Shown here one piece after another: positions 34,124 through 42,031 of a DNA stretch of 64,000 nt. Source of the stretch: Membranihabitans maritimus (lineage in GTDB: Bacteria; Bacteroidota; Bacteroidia; Chitinophagales; Saprospiraceae); NCBI RefSeq assembly GCF_021729145.1, contig NZ_JAJSLW010000004.1:124001-188000 (forward strand). Direction: 5' to 3'. The position numbers and the translations under genes were made by a program. Position 1 is the first letter of the stretch; the number at the start of each line of letters is the position of its first letter. A model generated the notes under the pieces. The model ran no database searches, had not been told where the DNA came from, and worked only from the letters and a program-made list of their open reading frames with translations.

Positions 34124-35086
34124 TTAGCCTCTGATTATCAAGTCAGGGGCTTTTTTTATGCGTAAATATGCATAATGCGCAGCGCCCATAAACCCGGCTT
34201 TATTCCCCAACCGTGCAGGTAAGATCTTCACCCCTGCAAAACATGCCGGCATAGAATATTGAGAAGTGGATTTTCTAATTAAATTAAAATACTCGTCACC
34301 CGATTCCGAAATTCCTCCACCAACTATCACCCCTTCGGGATTGAAAATATTAACCAGTGTGGCTATACCCATTCCTACTCTTCGTGTATGTTCTTCAAAT
34401 ATTCGAACGGCCAGGGCATTTTTATCCACATACCGGCGGTATATATATTTTCCATCCACCCCTTCGGAACTTACGCCCAACCTTTCCAATTCATTTCTGA
34501 ATGTATGTACCATAGCAGAAGTGCTTGCGAAATCTTCCCAGAATCCGGTCTCCCCTTCCAACTGTATAATTTGCCCCCCTAATTCCCCAGCTGCGAAATT
34601 AGCTCCGCGATATAATTCACCATTAATGAAAATAGCACCCCCTATCCCGGTCCCTATTGTAAGAAAAACAATATTCCCGGTATCGCTGTAATCTCCACCG
34701 AATCTAAATTCACCCAGCCCCATTAGGTTCGCATCATTATCGACGAAAACGGGAAGATCTACGGTATTCGAAATTGCTTCGGCCAAATTCAATCCATTCC
34801 ACTCCGACAGATTATCTGCCTCTCCCAATACCTTTCCGGTGGTAATATCGATTACGCCGGGAGAACCAATACCCACAGCCTTTACTTTATACCCATCGGC
34901 TTCCACGACCTTTCTCGTATCATTAATACTAGCAGTGATATTCCCTAAAATATGTTCTGCTGATATACCGGATTCGGTTGGCCTTTTGTTGTCAATTAAA
35001 ATATTCCCAGCCACTTCTATGGCCCCACATTTGATTGAAGTACCTCCTAGGTCTACGCCGATGTATGCCTCTTTGCTGTTATACAT
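34124..35086 (-). CDS. ROK-family sugar kinase
   Basis: 320 residues. N-terminal ATP-phosphate motif GVDLGGTSIKCGAIE, catalytic-type segment VDNDANLMGLGEFRFGG, FLTIGTGIGGAIFINGELYRGANFAAGELGG and EGVIVGGGISESGDEYF, all of ROK kinases. The usual zinc motif CxCGxxGCxE is replaced by QLEGETGFWEDFAS, so this is a Zn-less variant. ROK members phosphorylate glucose, GlcNAc or ManNAc, or act as repressors; there is no HTH here, so it is a kinase. With the GH20 and DUF5009 genes upstream, GlcNAc or a related amino sugar is a plausible substrate. Confidence 0.9.
   Translation of the reverse strand: MYNSKEAYIGVDLGGTSIKCGAIEVAGNILIDNKRPTESGISAEHILGNITASINDTRKVVEADGYKVKAVGIGSPGVIDITTGKVLGEADNLSEWNGLNLAEAISNTVDLPVFVDNDANLMGLGEFRFGGDYSDTGNIVFLTIGTGIGGAIFINGELYRGANFAAGELGGQIIQLEGETGFWEDFASTSAMVHTFRNELERLGVSSEGVDGKYIYRRYVDKNALAVRIFEEHTRRVGMGIATLVNIFNPEGVIVGGGISESGDEYFNLIRKSTSQYSMPACFAGVKILPARLGNKAGFMGAAHYAYLRIKKAPDLIIRG
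34126..34157 (+). terminator. Terminator of the T9SS cargo gene
   Basis: Stem AGCCTCTGA / TCAGGGGCT (9 bp with one G-U pair), 8-base loop, then seven T. It overlaps the last codons of the converging ROK gene on the opposite strand. Confidence 0.8.
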
Positions 35087-35244
35087 ATCTATTGTTTGAA
35101 TAGCAGCAAAAGTAAAACATATTTACTTTGGAATTTCCAAACATATATATTTGGTTTTGAAATTATATTTCGACTTGCTTCTTTATATCCTGTAATACTA
35201 CCCACCTCCTAGATAAAGAATTGAGATATCTTTAAAAAATAATC

Positions 35245-35422
35245 CGACACCCTCCGGGGTCGATGATCAACCTTAATTATATTGGCTAACATACTCCAAT
35301 CCCGCTGGGATTGTACCAAAGACCCCAGCGGGGTCGAAATATATCAGAAAATAATGACGATTATTTTAACGACCCTGGAGGGGTCGGATAATCTCTGCCA
35401 TAGGCATCCCCATGGGACAATC
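35245..35422. repeat. Cluster of REP-type hairpins between the ROK and GH20 genes
   Basis: Five successive hairpins: 35245-35262 (CGACACCC / GGGGTCG), 35297-35313 (CAATCCC-gct-GGGATTG, preceded by CTAACATA), 35321-35335 (GACCCC-agc-GGGGTC), 35370-35386 (CGACCC / GGGTCG) and 35403-35422 (GGCATCCC...GGGACAATC). The first pair has the same order and core as the REPs flanking the transposase at 18284-18746, 17 kb away. The last matches the element at 16046. The ROK-GH20 gap holds nothing else. Confidence 0.75.
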
Positions 35423-35439
35423 TTTATCTGGTTAAAGCA

Positions 35440-37269
35440 CTACTCCACCTCAATACTAAATTCTTGGCTAGCCCTGTTTCCGGGAGTTACCTGGATATAT
35501 TTTAATGTCAACCCTCTATCCTGTGTATGCGGCAATAAAAAAGGGCGGTCATATTCATTTGCGGTTCGATCCGCTTTGTGATCATCAATAGTATAATATA
35601 TGTGCGAATTCTTCACGGAAGGTATGATTTCCACTTTTCTTCTACCGGTGGCATTATCATTGCTAATTTTTACTTCCGCTTCCGGTATCCTGAAGAATAC
35701 GTTATCATCTTCCAATCCCCTGAGAAAAACCGGCAGGCGTTCTGTTTTAAATCCCGCAAAGTCTTTATGTTCGGGTTTTGTCCATCCTACTTCAGCCATG
35801 GCAATAGCCCTGGGAAACAACATATATTCTAATTTGTTATTTGTAGCGACATATTCCGTCCACATATTAGCCTGAACACCCAAAATATATTTCGCTTCAC
35901 CTTCTGAAAGAGATTCCGGGACAGGATGATAGTTATATACTTTTTCCAGCGGCAAAAACCCACCAATGGCAAGAGGCTCATTTTCCTTTAATTCAGACTG
36001 GTAATAGTCTACATACATAAAGTTATTAGGGGTCATAATGACATCGTGCTTTTCTTGCGCTGCTGCAATGCCTCCTTCTTCACCTCTCCAACTCATCACT
36101 GTGGCATTAGGTGCCAGTCCGCCTTCCAAAATCTCATCCCAGCCAATCAGCGCCCGTCCGTGCTCATTGAGAAATTCTTCAATTCGGGTTATAAACCAGC
36201 TTTGAAGTTGGTGCTCATCCTCCAGATTATTTTCTTTCATAACTTGTTGTGCTATGGCAGACTTCTCCCATTCGTCTTTTGGCGCCTCGTCTCCTCCGAT
36301 GTGGATGTATTTACTGGGGAATATCTCCATTACTTCATGGAGCACATTTTCCAAAAATTCGAAGGTTTCTTCCCTTGGACAATAGATAGTCTTGTGGACC
36401 CCCCAGACCCCACGTACTTCATAAGGCCCCGTATTGCATCCCAATTCAGGATAAGCTGCCAATGCTGCCGAACTATGACCTGGCAACTCAATTTCAGGGA
36501 TAACGGTTATATGGCGATCAGAAGCATACTTCACTATTTCCCGCGCCTGTTCCTGAGTATAATATCCCCCGTGTCGTTCTCCATCATGAATAAAAGGCTT
36601 AAAATCGTGATATTGTCCGATTATCGTAGAATCCCGGTAAGCGCCAATTTCTGTTAATTTCGGATACTTCTTTATCTCCAATCTCCATCCCTGGTCATCT
36701 GTCAGATGCCAATGGAATGTATTTAACTTCAGGGAAGCCATCACATCAATAATTTTTTTAATTTCTACCACGGAGAAATAATGACGGGCAACGTCCAGCA
36801 TCAATCCCCTATAAACGAAATTAGGCTCGTCCTTTATCTGAACAGCAGGTACAGTCAAACCATCCGGCCCGAATTCTATCATCTGAAGGAGGGATTGTAC
36901 TCCATAAAAAACCCCATCAGGTTCACCATTAATCCTTATGGCGCTTTCTTCCGAAAAAAGTTGATACCCCTCATCGGGAAGTTTCATCCGCAATGCCGTA
37001 TTGAGTAGAATAAAATTTTCTTCAGGGAGTGTATTTACAACGTCCAATTCCAAATCATACCGCTCGCGTAAACAAGTATTCAATAAAACGGCTATATTCT
37101 CCGCACCTGCACCCTTCAGAACAATTTTAGTAAAATCATTGATTTTGAAATTACCTTCTTTCACCTCAATTTCAGAAGGATTTGGAATAATCGAAATATT
37201 TTTGGGGCTCTGAGCATTCATTCTCAATCCCAAAAACAAAACTATAACGAGAAGAATTGGACGATTCAT
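35440..37269 (-). CDS. Beta-N-acetylhexosaminidase, glycoside hydrolase family 20
   Basis: 609 residues, signal peptide (MNRPILLVIVLFLGLRMNAQ). Residues ~22-150 are the GH20b domain (NISIIPNPSEIEVKEGNF...GVFYGVQSLLQMI). The catalytic barrel starts at about 152 (YRGLMLDVARHYFSV), with HWHLTDDQGWRLEI near 187 and the catalytic Asp327-Glu328 pair in HIGGDEAPKDEW. A short beta tail follows (KVEIIPSVKNSHIYYTIDD). It removes terminal GlcNAc/GalNAc by substrate-assisted catalysis in the periplasm. It is co-directional with and upstream of the ROK kinase, separated by a REP cluster. Confidence 0.95.
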   Translation of the reverse strand: MNRPILLVIVLFLGLRMNAQSPKNISIIPNPSEIEVKEGNFKINDFTKIVLKGAGAENIAVLLNTCLRERYDLELDVVNTLPEENFILLNTALRMKLPDEGYQLFSEESAIRINGEPDGVFYGVQSLLQMIEFGPDGLTVPAVQIKDEPNFVYRGLMLDVARHYFSVVEIKKIIDVMASLKLNTFHWHLTDDQGWRLEIKKYPKLTEIGAYRDSTIIGQYHDFKPFIHDGERHGGYYTQEQAREIVKYASDRHITVIPEIELPGHSSAALAAYPELGCNTGPYEVRGVWGVHKTIYCPREETFEFLENVLHEVMEIFPSKYIHIGGDEAPKDEWEKSAIAQQVMKENNLEDEHQLQSWFITRIEEFLNEHGRALIGWDEILEGGLAPNATVMSWRGEEGGIAAAQEKHDVIMTPNNFMYVDYYQSELKENEPLAIGGFLPLEKVYNYHPVPESLSEGEAKYILGVQANMWTEYVATNNKLEYMLFPRAIAMAEVGWTKPEHKDFAGFKTERLPVFLRGLEDDNVFFRIPEAEVKISNDNATGRRKVEIIPSVKNSHIYYTIDDHKADRTANEYDRPFLLPHTQDRGLTLKYIQVTPGNRASQEFSIEVE

Positions 37270-37329
37270 AGTATCTTAATTTTTTCAAGTCTCAATATAA
37301 TGCAAATCCTTTCGCAAAAAAAATAAATA

Positions 37330-37341
37330 GTGTGCGCACAC
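37330..37341. promoter_or_regulatory. Palindromic operator candidate between divergent GH20 and DUF5009 genes
   Basis: A perfect 12-bp palindrome GTGTGCGCACAC sits 60 bases upstream of the GH20 start and about 200 bases upstream of the DUF5009 start. It stands out from the AT-rich surroundings and has the size and symmetry of a repressor site. No regulator gene is adjacent. Confidence 0.35.
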
Positions 37342-37544
37342 ATAATATTTTAAAATGAGACTCAAGGTTGAATAAATGAAAAGTCATACCTCCAGCAGCT
37401 ATGAGATATTCATTTTTCAGAATAAAAAATCTATTTCTGCAAAAAAAGCAAATAACATTTCAAAAACATTTTTTACATTTGGCCATCTCATATTTCGAAA
37501 ATGCCTTTATGACATTAAAGAATATTGAATAACAATCAATCGAA

Positions 37545-38684
37545 TTGAAAATGTCAAAAGATCAATCCGCCTCAACAAAAGAACAATTTATAGCTAAAAG
37601 ATTATATTCCCTGGATGCCCTGAGGGGATTTGATATGTTTTGGATTATCGGTGCTGACAGTTTCTTTCATCGGTTAGCCAAAGTCACAGAGTCTCCGATC
37701 ATTAATGGAATAGCTAATCAACTAACCCATCCCGATTGGAATGGATTTCATTTTTACGATCTGATTTTCCCCTTGTTTTTATTTATGGCCGGGGTATCAA
37801 CTCCTTTTTCTGTGCAAAACAGGTTGAACAAGGGAAGTAGTCAAAAACAAATACTCAATCATATTATCAAACGGGGAATGATCCTGGTTCTTTTCGGTAT
37901 TATTTACAACAATGGCCTGGAGATACAACCGCTGTCAGAAATACGGTTTGGTAGTGTACTGGGACGCATTGGCCTCGCCTATATGTTCGCAAATATTATT
38001 TATCTGTATGCCAATCGTAAAAGTCAATATTTATGGTTCGGAGGGTTATTGGCCGGATACTGGTTACTCCTCAAATTTACATCCGCACCTGGCTTCCCGG
38101 CTGGGGATCTTACCATGGAAGGCAATTTTGCATCCTATATAGATCGGTTGATAATGCCGGGAAGGTTGTACAAAGACATTCACGATCCCGAAGGCCTTTT
38201 TTCCACTATTCCCGCCATAGCTACGGGATTACTGGGAATTTTTGCAGGGATACTTCTCAGAAAACAAGATTTTTCCGGATTAGACAAAACCAAATGGCTC
38301 ACTATAGCAGGGACAGCCAGCCTGGTCCTGGCTTTTTTATGGAATTTGGATTTCCCATTTAATAAAAATCTATGGACCAGTTCATTTGTTCTCCTTACTG
38401 GAGGAATCAGTCTATTACTACTCGCCCTGTTTTACTTCATTATTGATGTAAAAGGGTACCGAAAATGGGCATTTTTTTTCAGGGTAATCGGTATGAATTC
38501 CATCCTTATTTATATGTCCGGTCATTTTATTGACTGGCGGTATACTACAAACGCTTTTTTTCAATGGGCGGGACAACTGGCCGGGGAAACGTATAGCCTG
38601 GTCGTTATGGCCATTTGCTATTTAATGGTTAAATGGTTGGTTCTATATTACCTCTACAAAAAGAATATTTTCCTAAAAGTGTAA
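37545..38684 (+). CDS. DUF5009 / COG4299 membrane acyltransferase-like protein
   Basis: 379 residues, about ten hydrophobic segments. N-terminal family signature LYSLDALRGFDMFWIIGADSFFHRLA, then HPDWNGFHFYDLIFPLFLFMAGVSTPFS and IGLAYMFANIIYLY. This group is related to mammalian heparan-alpha-glucosaminide N-acetyltransferase (HGSNAT), which acetylates terminal glucosamine across the membrane. Bacterial members are often encoded near GH20 hexosaminidases, as here (divergent neighbour). It may acetylate glucosamine-ended saccharides so that hexosaminidase can act. The family is clear; the activity is inferred. Confidence 0.85.
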   Translation: MKMSKDQSASTKEQFIAKRLYSLDALRGFDMFWIIGADSFFHRLAKVTESPIINGIANQLTHPDWNGFHFYDLIFPLFLFMAGVSTPFSVQNRLNKGSSQKQILNHIIKRGMILVLFGIIYNNGLEIQPLSEIRFGSVLGRIGLAYMFANIIYLYANRKSQYLWFGGLLAGYWLLLKFTSAPGFPAGDLTMEGNFASYIDRLIMPGRLYKDIHDPEGLFSTIPAIATGLLGIFAGILLRKQDFSGLDKTKWLTIAGTASLVLAFLWNLDFPFNKNLWTSSFVLLTGGISLLLLALFYFIIDVKGYRKWAFFFRVIGMNSILIYMSGHFIDWRYTTNAFFQWAGQLAGETYSLVVMAICYLMVKWLVLYYLYKKNIFLKV

Positions 38685-38685
38685 A

Positions 38686-40710
38686 TTAAATCTTCTTTTT
38701 CAAAAGTTGCGCATTAATTGCTACGATCACAGTGCTCAAGCTCATTAGTACCGCACCAACCGCCGGGCTCAATACAACGCCTATGGAAGATAGTACGCCC
38801 GCAGCCAATGGTATGGCAATAATATTATAACCTGATGCCCAAACCAGATTTTGAATCATTTTACGATGAGTAGCCGTTCCGAACAAAATAAGGTTTTTAA
38901 TATCCTGGGGATTACTTTCTACCAAAACAATATCCGCTGTTTCCGCTGCGACATCCGTACCCGACCCCACCGCTATTCCAATATCAGCCTGTGCCAATGC
39001 CGGCGCATCATTAACACCATCTCCTGTCATAGCGACAAACTCCCCATGCTCCTGTAAGTCTTTTATAATGGATTGTTTCCCATCGGGAAGGATCTCTGCA
39101 TGATATCCATCCAGGTCCAATTCTTCACTGACCGCTTTAGCAACTTTTTCATTATCACCGGTAGCCATTACTACATTGATCCCCCTTTCTTTGAGTGTTT
39201 TCACCGCTTCGTATGACTCCTTTCTAATTTCATCCGCCAGGGCGATAAAGCCTATTAATTCTTCATTAAATAAAAGAAAGACTACTGTTTCCGCTTCACT
39301 TTTGAAAGAATCTTGAGGCAGTTCGATTCCAGCCTCATGCAAATAACCGGGCCCGGCCACTACAATTTTGTCTTCCCCCATACGTGCCTGTATTCCTTCC
39401 CCGGTAATATTTTTAAAATCTCGTATTTCCCTGTATTCTAATTGCCTATTCTCAGCTTCTTTTACTATTCCCCCGGCAATGGGATGCTCGGAATGACGTT
39501 CGATTGAAGCAGCTATACTTAAAATATCATCATCGCTATACCCTTTTGAAACCGATTGTATCCTGGTAACACCAAACACCCCTTTGGTCAGTGTACCCGT
39601 CTTATCGAATATGATAGTGCTAATTTTCCGGGCATTTTCAAAAGCTGTCCTGTTGCGAATCAACAATCCTTTCTGTGCCGATACCGACGTAGATATAGCT
39701 ACTACCAACGGAACAGCAAGACCCAAAGCATGGGGACATGAAATGATCATCACCGTCACCATTCTCTCCAGTGAATATTCAAAATCCTCCCCTAAAGAAA
39801 GCCAAACAATCAAGGTCAATATACCTGATCCAAGGGCCAGGTAAAATAACCACCCAGCAGCTCGATTGGCCAGATTTTGTGTTCTGGATTTTGTTTTCTG
39901 GGCTTCCTCTACCATTCCCACTACCTTGGAAAGGTACGAATCCTTTCCCGTACGTGAAACAATAATTTCCAGAGATCCATAGTCGTTTACAGATCCCCCG
40001 ATAACTTCATCACCTTCCTTTTTAGTCACAGGACGAGATTCCCCGGTCAGCATAGCTTCATTGACCTGGCTCTCCCCATCCGATACCCTGCCATCTGCCG
40101 GAATCTTTTCCCCGGGTTTGACTAAAATCACATCATCGATTTCCAGTTCCGATATCTTTACCTCCTCGGATTCACCGGCATCATTTATTCGATGGGCACT
40201 TGAGGGCATCATTTTGGCCAATTCCTGCAAAGCATTGGAAGCGCCCATTACAGATTTCATCTCAATCCAGTGGCCTAATAACATAATAACAATCAGACTG
40301 GCCAGTTCCCAAAAGAATATTTTACCTTCAAGTCCAAAAACAACGGCAGAGCTATAAAAGTATGCCACAGAAATAGCCAGGGCAATCAAAGTCATCATCC
40401 CGGGCTGACGGTCTTTTACTTCTGTTACCAATCCTTTTAAAAATGGCCATCCACCATAGAAAAACACTATGGATGAAAGGGCAAATTGGACATACCGATC
40501 CCCGGGAAATCGTAATTCATATCCCAGTAATTCTTGAATCATGGGCGCCAGAATGACGATCGGAATCATAATAATCAATGAAATCCAAAAGCGTCTTTTA
40601 AAATCCCGGATCATGTGTCCATGGTGATCCCCGTGATTATTTTGATGATTGGAATGGTTTTGATGTGAATGGTTTTGGTGATCTTCTTGATGATGGTGAT
40701 GATTTTCCAT
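38686..40710 (-). CDS. copB: CopB-type copper-translocating P-type ATPase
   Basis: 674 residues. The His-rich N-terminus ([20 protein letters not shown]) replaces CxxC metal-binding domains. The ion pathway motif is [12 protein letters not shown] (CPH rather than CPC), the mark of the P1B-3/CopB group that exports Cu(II)/Cu(I). Phosphorylation site [13 protein letters not shown] in the actuator domain ([12 protein letters not shown]), HP locus ([11 protein letters not shown]), and [18 protein letters not shown] are all intact. Inner-membrane export of copper. It is encoded next to, but converging away from, the Cus-like operon, and divergent from the MOSC gene. Confidence 0.95.
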   Translation of the reverse strand: MENHHHHQEDHQNHSHQNHSNHQNNHGDHHGHMIRDFKRRFWISLIIMIPIVILAPMIQELLGYELRFPGDRYVQFALSSIVFFYGGWPFLKGLVTEVKDRQPGMMTLIALAISVAYFYSSAVVFGLEGKIFFWELASLIVIMLLGHWIEMKSVMGASNALQELAKMMPSSAHRINDAGESEEVKISELEIDDVILVKPGEKIPADGRVSDGESQVNEAMLTGESRPVTKKEGDEVIGGSVNDYGSLEIIVSRTGKDSYLSKVVGMVEEAQKTKSRTQNLANRAAGWLFYLALGSGILTLIVWLSLGEDFEYSLERMVTVMIISCPHALGLAVPLVVAISTSVSAQKGLLIRNRTAFENARKISTIIFDKTGTLTKGVFGVTRIQSVSKGYSDDDILSIAASIERHSEHPIAGGIVKEAENRQLEYREIRDFKNITGEGIQARMGEDKIVVAGPGYLHEAGIELPQDSFKSEAETVVFLLFNEELIGFIALADEIRKESYEAVKTLKERGINVVMATGDNEKVAKAVSEELDLDGYHAEILPDGKQSIIKDLQEHGEFVAMTGDGVNDAPALAQADIGIAVGSGTDVAAETADIVLVESNPQDIKNLILFGTATHRKMIQNLVWASGYNIIAIPLAAGVLSSIGVVLSPAVGAVLMSLSTVIVAINAQLLKKKI

Positions 40711-40834
40711 AATTGAATGCTTATTTTATTCATTAAATGAAATGATGGTAAACCGGTAAAATTCGAGCCGGGATTATGTATATTGCATTATCCTCAATTT
40801 AACTTATATAAATTTATGGTCTAAACCTGAAAAA

Positions 40835-41467
40835 ATGAAAGTACGTTCTGTCAATACCGGCCAACCTACCATAATAGAATGGCGTGGTAAAAATGTATCT
40901 ACAGGTATCTATAAAATGCCAACTCCTTCTGCTATCTACCTTGGAATAACGGATGTAGAAAGTGACAGCGTTGTAGACCGTAAACACCACGGCGGCATTG
41001 ACAAAGCCTGCTATCTCTATTCGACCGATCACTACCCTTACTGGAAACAATTATACCCTGACCTTCCCTGGAATTGGGGAATGTTCGGCGAAAATGTTTC
41101 CGTAGATGGCCTTAAAGAGTCTGACCTCAATATTGGTGATATTATCCGTGTAGGAAAAGCCGAAATCCAGATTTCAGAACCCAGGCAGCCCTGCTACAAA
41201 CTCGGCGTCCGCTTCGGCAATCAAAGAGTAATCAAAGACTTTATCAACTTTGGACACTCTGGCACCTACGTACGAGTCTTGACTCCAGGATATGTCGAGC
41301 CGGGAGACACCCTGAAAATTATCCAAAAAGACTCCTACCGGATTAACCTGCAAACCGTCTTTCAGCAATTGTACCATGGTAATGATAAAAGCTTCATCGA
41401 AAAAGCCCTGAATCATCCCTACCTGGCCGAAAGCTGTAAAAGGGGATTGAAGCGAAAGCTTGAATAA
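40835..41467 (+). CDS. MOSC domain protein (YiiM-like)
   Basis: 210 residues. Contains the MOSC core: KTGIYKMPTPSAIYLG-type entry (STGIYKMPTPS), DRKHHGGIDKACYLYSTDHYPYWK, GMFGENVSVDGL, IRVGKAEIQISEPRQPCYKLGVRFGN with the conserved Cys, and GYVEPGD. YiiM proteins bind molybdenum cofactor and reduce N-hydroxylated compounds such as 6-hydroxylaminopurine. Monocistronic and divergent from copB; no functional tie to copper is obvious. Confidence 0.92.
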   Translation: MKVRSVNTGQPTIIEWRGKNVSTGIYKMPTPSAIYLGITDVESDSVVDRKHHGGIDKACYLYSTDHYPYWKQLYPDLPWNWGMFGENVSVDGLKESDLNIGDIIRVGKAEIQISEPRQPCYKLGVRFGNQRVIKDFINFGHSGTYVRVLTPGYVEPGDTLKIIQKDSYRINLQTVFQQLYHGNDKSFIEKALNHPYLAESCKRGLKRKLE

Positions 41468-41480
41468 CCGTTGATTTATT

Positions 41481-41606
41481 TCAACAAGTGCGTATGGCAA
41501 TTATAATAACAAATAATAATATTATTATACCCAACACAACCTTGTTGATCCAAATTTTCCACCACGGTTCCGGTTTCTCGTCCCCTGTTTTACAACATTC
41601 CTTCAT
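41481..41606 (-). CDS. Small single-span membrane protein with N-terminal Cys pair, last gene of the Cus operon
   Basis: 41 residues: MKECCKTGDEKPEPWWKIW, then a hydrophobic helix (VVLGIIILLFVIIIAI) and a terminal RTC. The ATG at 41606 follows the 33-residue ORF by 11 bases with an AAAAAGAAAAG stretch in front. Two adjacent Cys at positions 4-5 and one at the end could bind Cu(I) next to the membrane. It lies in the same orientation and spacing as the metal-efflux genes upstream. Too short for automatic gene callers. I see no named family; coding status is supported by position, composition and a perfect helix. Confidence 0.55.
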   Translation of the reverse strand: MKECCKTGDEKPEPWWKIWINKVVLGIIILLFVIIIAIRTC

Positions 41607-41617
41607 GGCTTTTCTTT

Positions 41618-41719
41618 TTAAATACTACCTGATTTTCCACAACCCGCAGCTTCGGTCACCCCTTCGGATGCCATAGCTTTATGCAAAGGGCTTCCGGCCC
41701 CGAAGAACGGGGCAAACAT
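41618..41719 (-). CDS. 33-residue peptide translationally coupled to the metal-binding lipoprotein
   Basis: The ATG overlaps the TGA of the upstream gene (TGATG), which strongly suggests translational coupling. The product reads MFAPFFGAGSPLHKAMASEG, then VTEAAGCGKSGSI, with one Cys and no signal peptide. Its place between the heavy-metal-binding lipoprotein and the 41-residue membrane protein makes it part of the Cus-like operon. Unknown function; possibly a small cytosolic metal or regulatory peptide. A chance ORF cannot be excluded at this length. Confidence 0.45.
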   Translation of the reverse strand: MFAPFFGAGSPLHKAMASEGVTEAAGCGKSGSI

Positions 41720-42015
41720 CAGCCTTCATTCTTCTTATACTCCATCCCGCAAACAGGGCATTTTCCGGGCTTATCACTACCACTTCCTTCACAATGCATA
41801 GGACATACATAATCCGACGTATACTCAGGGCCGGATTTATCACCCTTTCCTTCTGTGGTATGTTCATGATTGTGACCGCTATGATCTTCATGCATTTCGG
41901 TATGTTCTTTATCCGTGGATTGATTTTCCGATGAACTATTACAAGAAGCGATAAATAACGCCAATACAGGCACTAAAATCATTACAAATACATTTTTCAT
42001 AAATATAAATTTCAA
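41719..42015 (-). CDS. Heavy-metal-binding (HMBD) lipoprotein
   Basis: 98 residues. Lipobox signal ending ...ALFIASC near residue 24. A His/Asp/Glu-rich linker (TEMHEDHSGHNHEH) leads to a C-terminal HMBD finger YVCPMHCEGSGSDKPGKCPVCGMEY, the pattern found at the N-terminus of CusB-type adaptors in this phylum. It probably binds copper in the periplasm and hands it to the efflux pump encoded upstream. Tail is coupled to the 33-residue ORF. Confidence 0.85.
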   Translation of the reverse strand: MKFIFMKNVFVMILVPVLALFIASCNSSSENQSTDKEHTEMHEDHSGHNHEHTTEGKGDKSGPEYTSDYVCPMHCEGSGSDKPGKCPVCGMEYKKNEG

Positions 42016-42031
42016 TTGTTTAATAAAATTT

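Noticed and set aside
35245-35422. CRISPR-like array of short repeats
   Set aside because: The units are palindromic REPs with unequal spacing and differing sequences; there are no constant spacers or cas genes.
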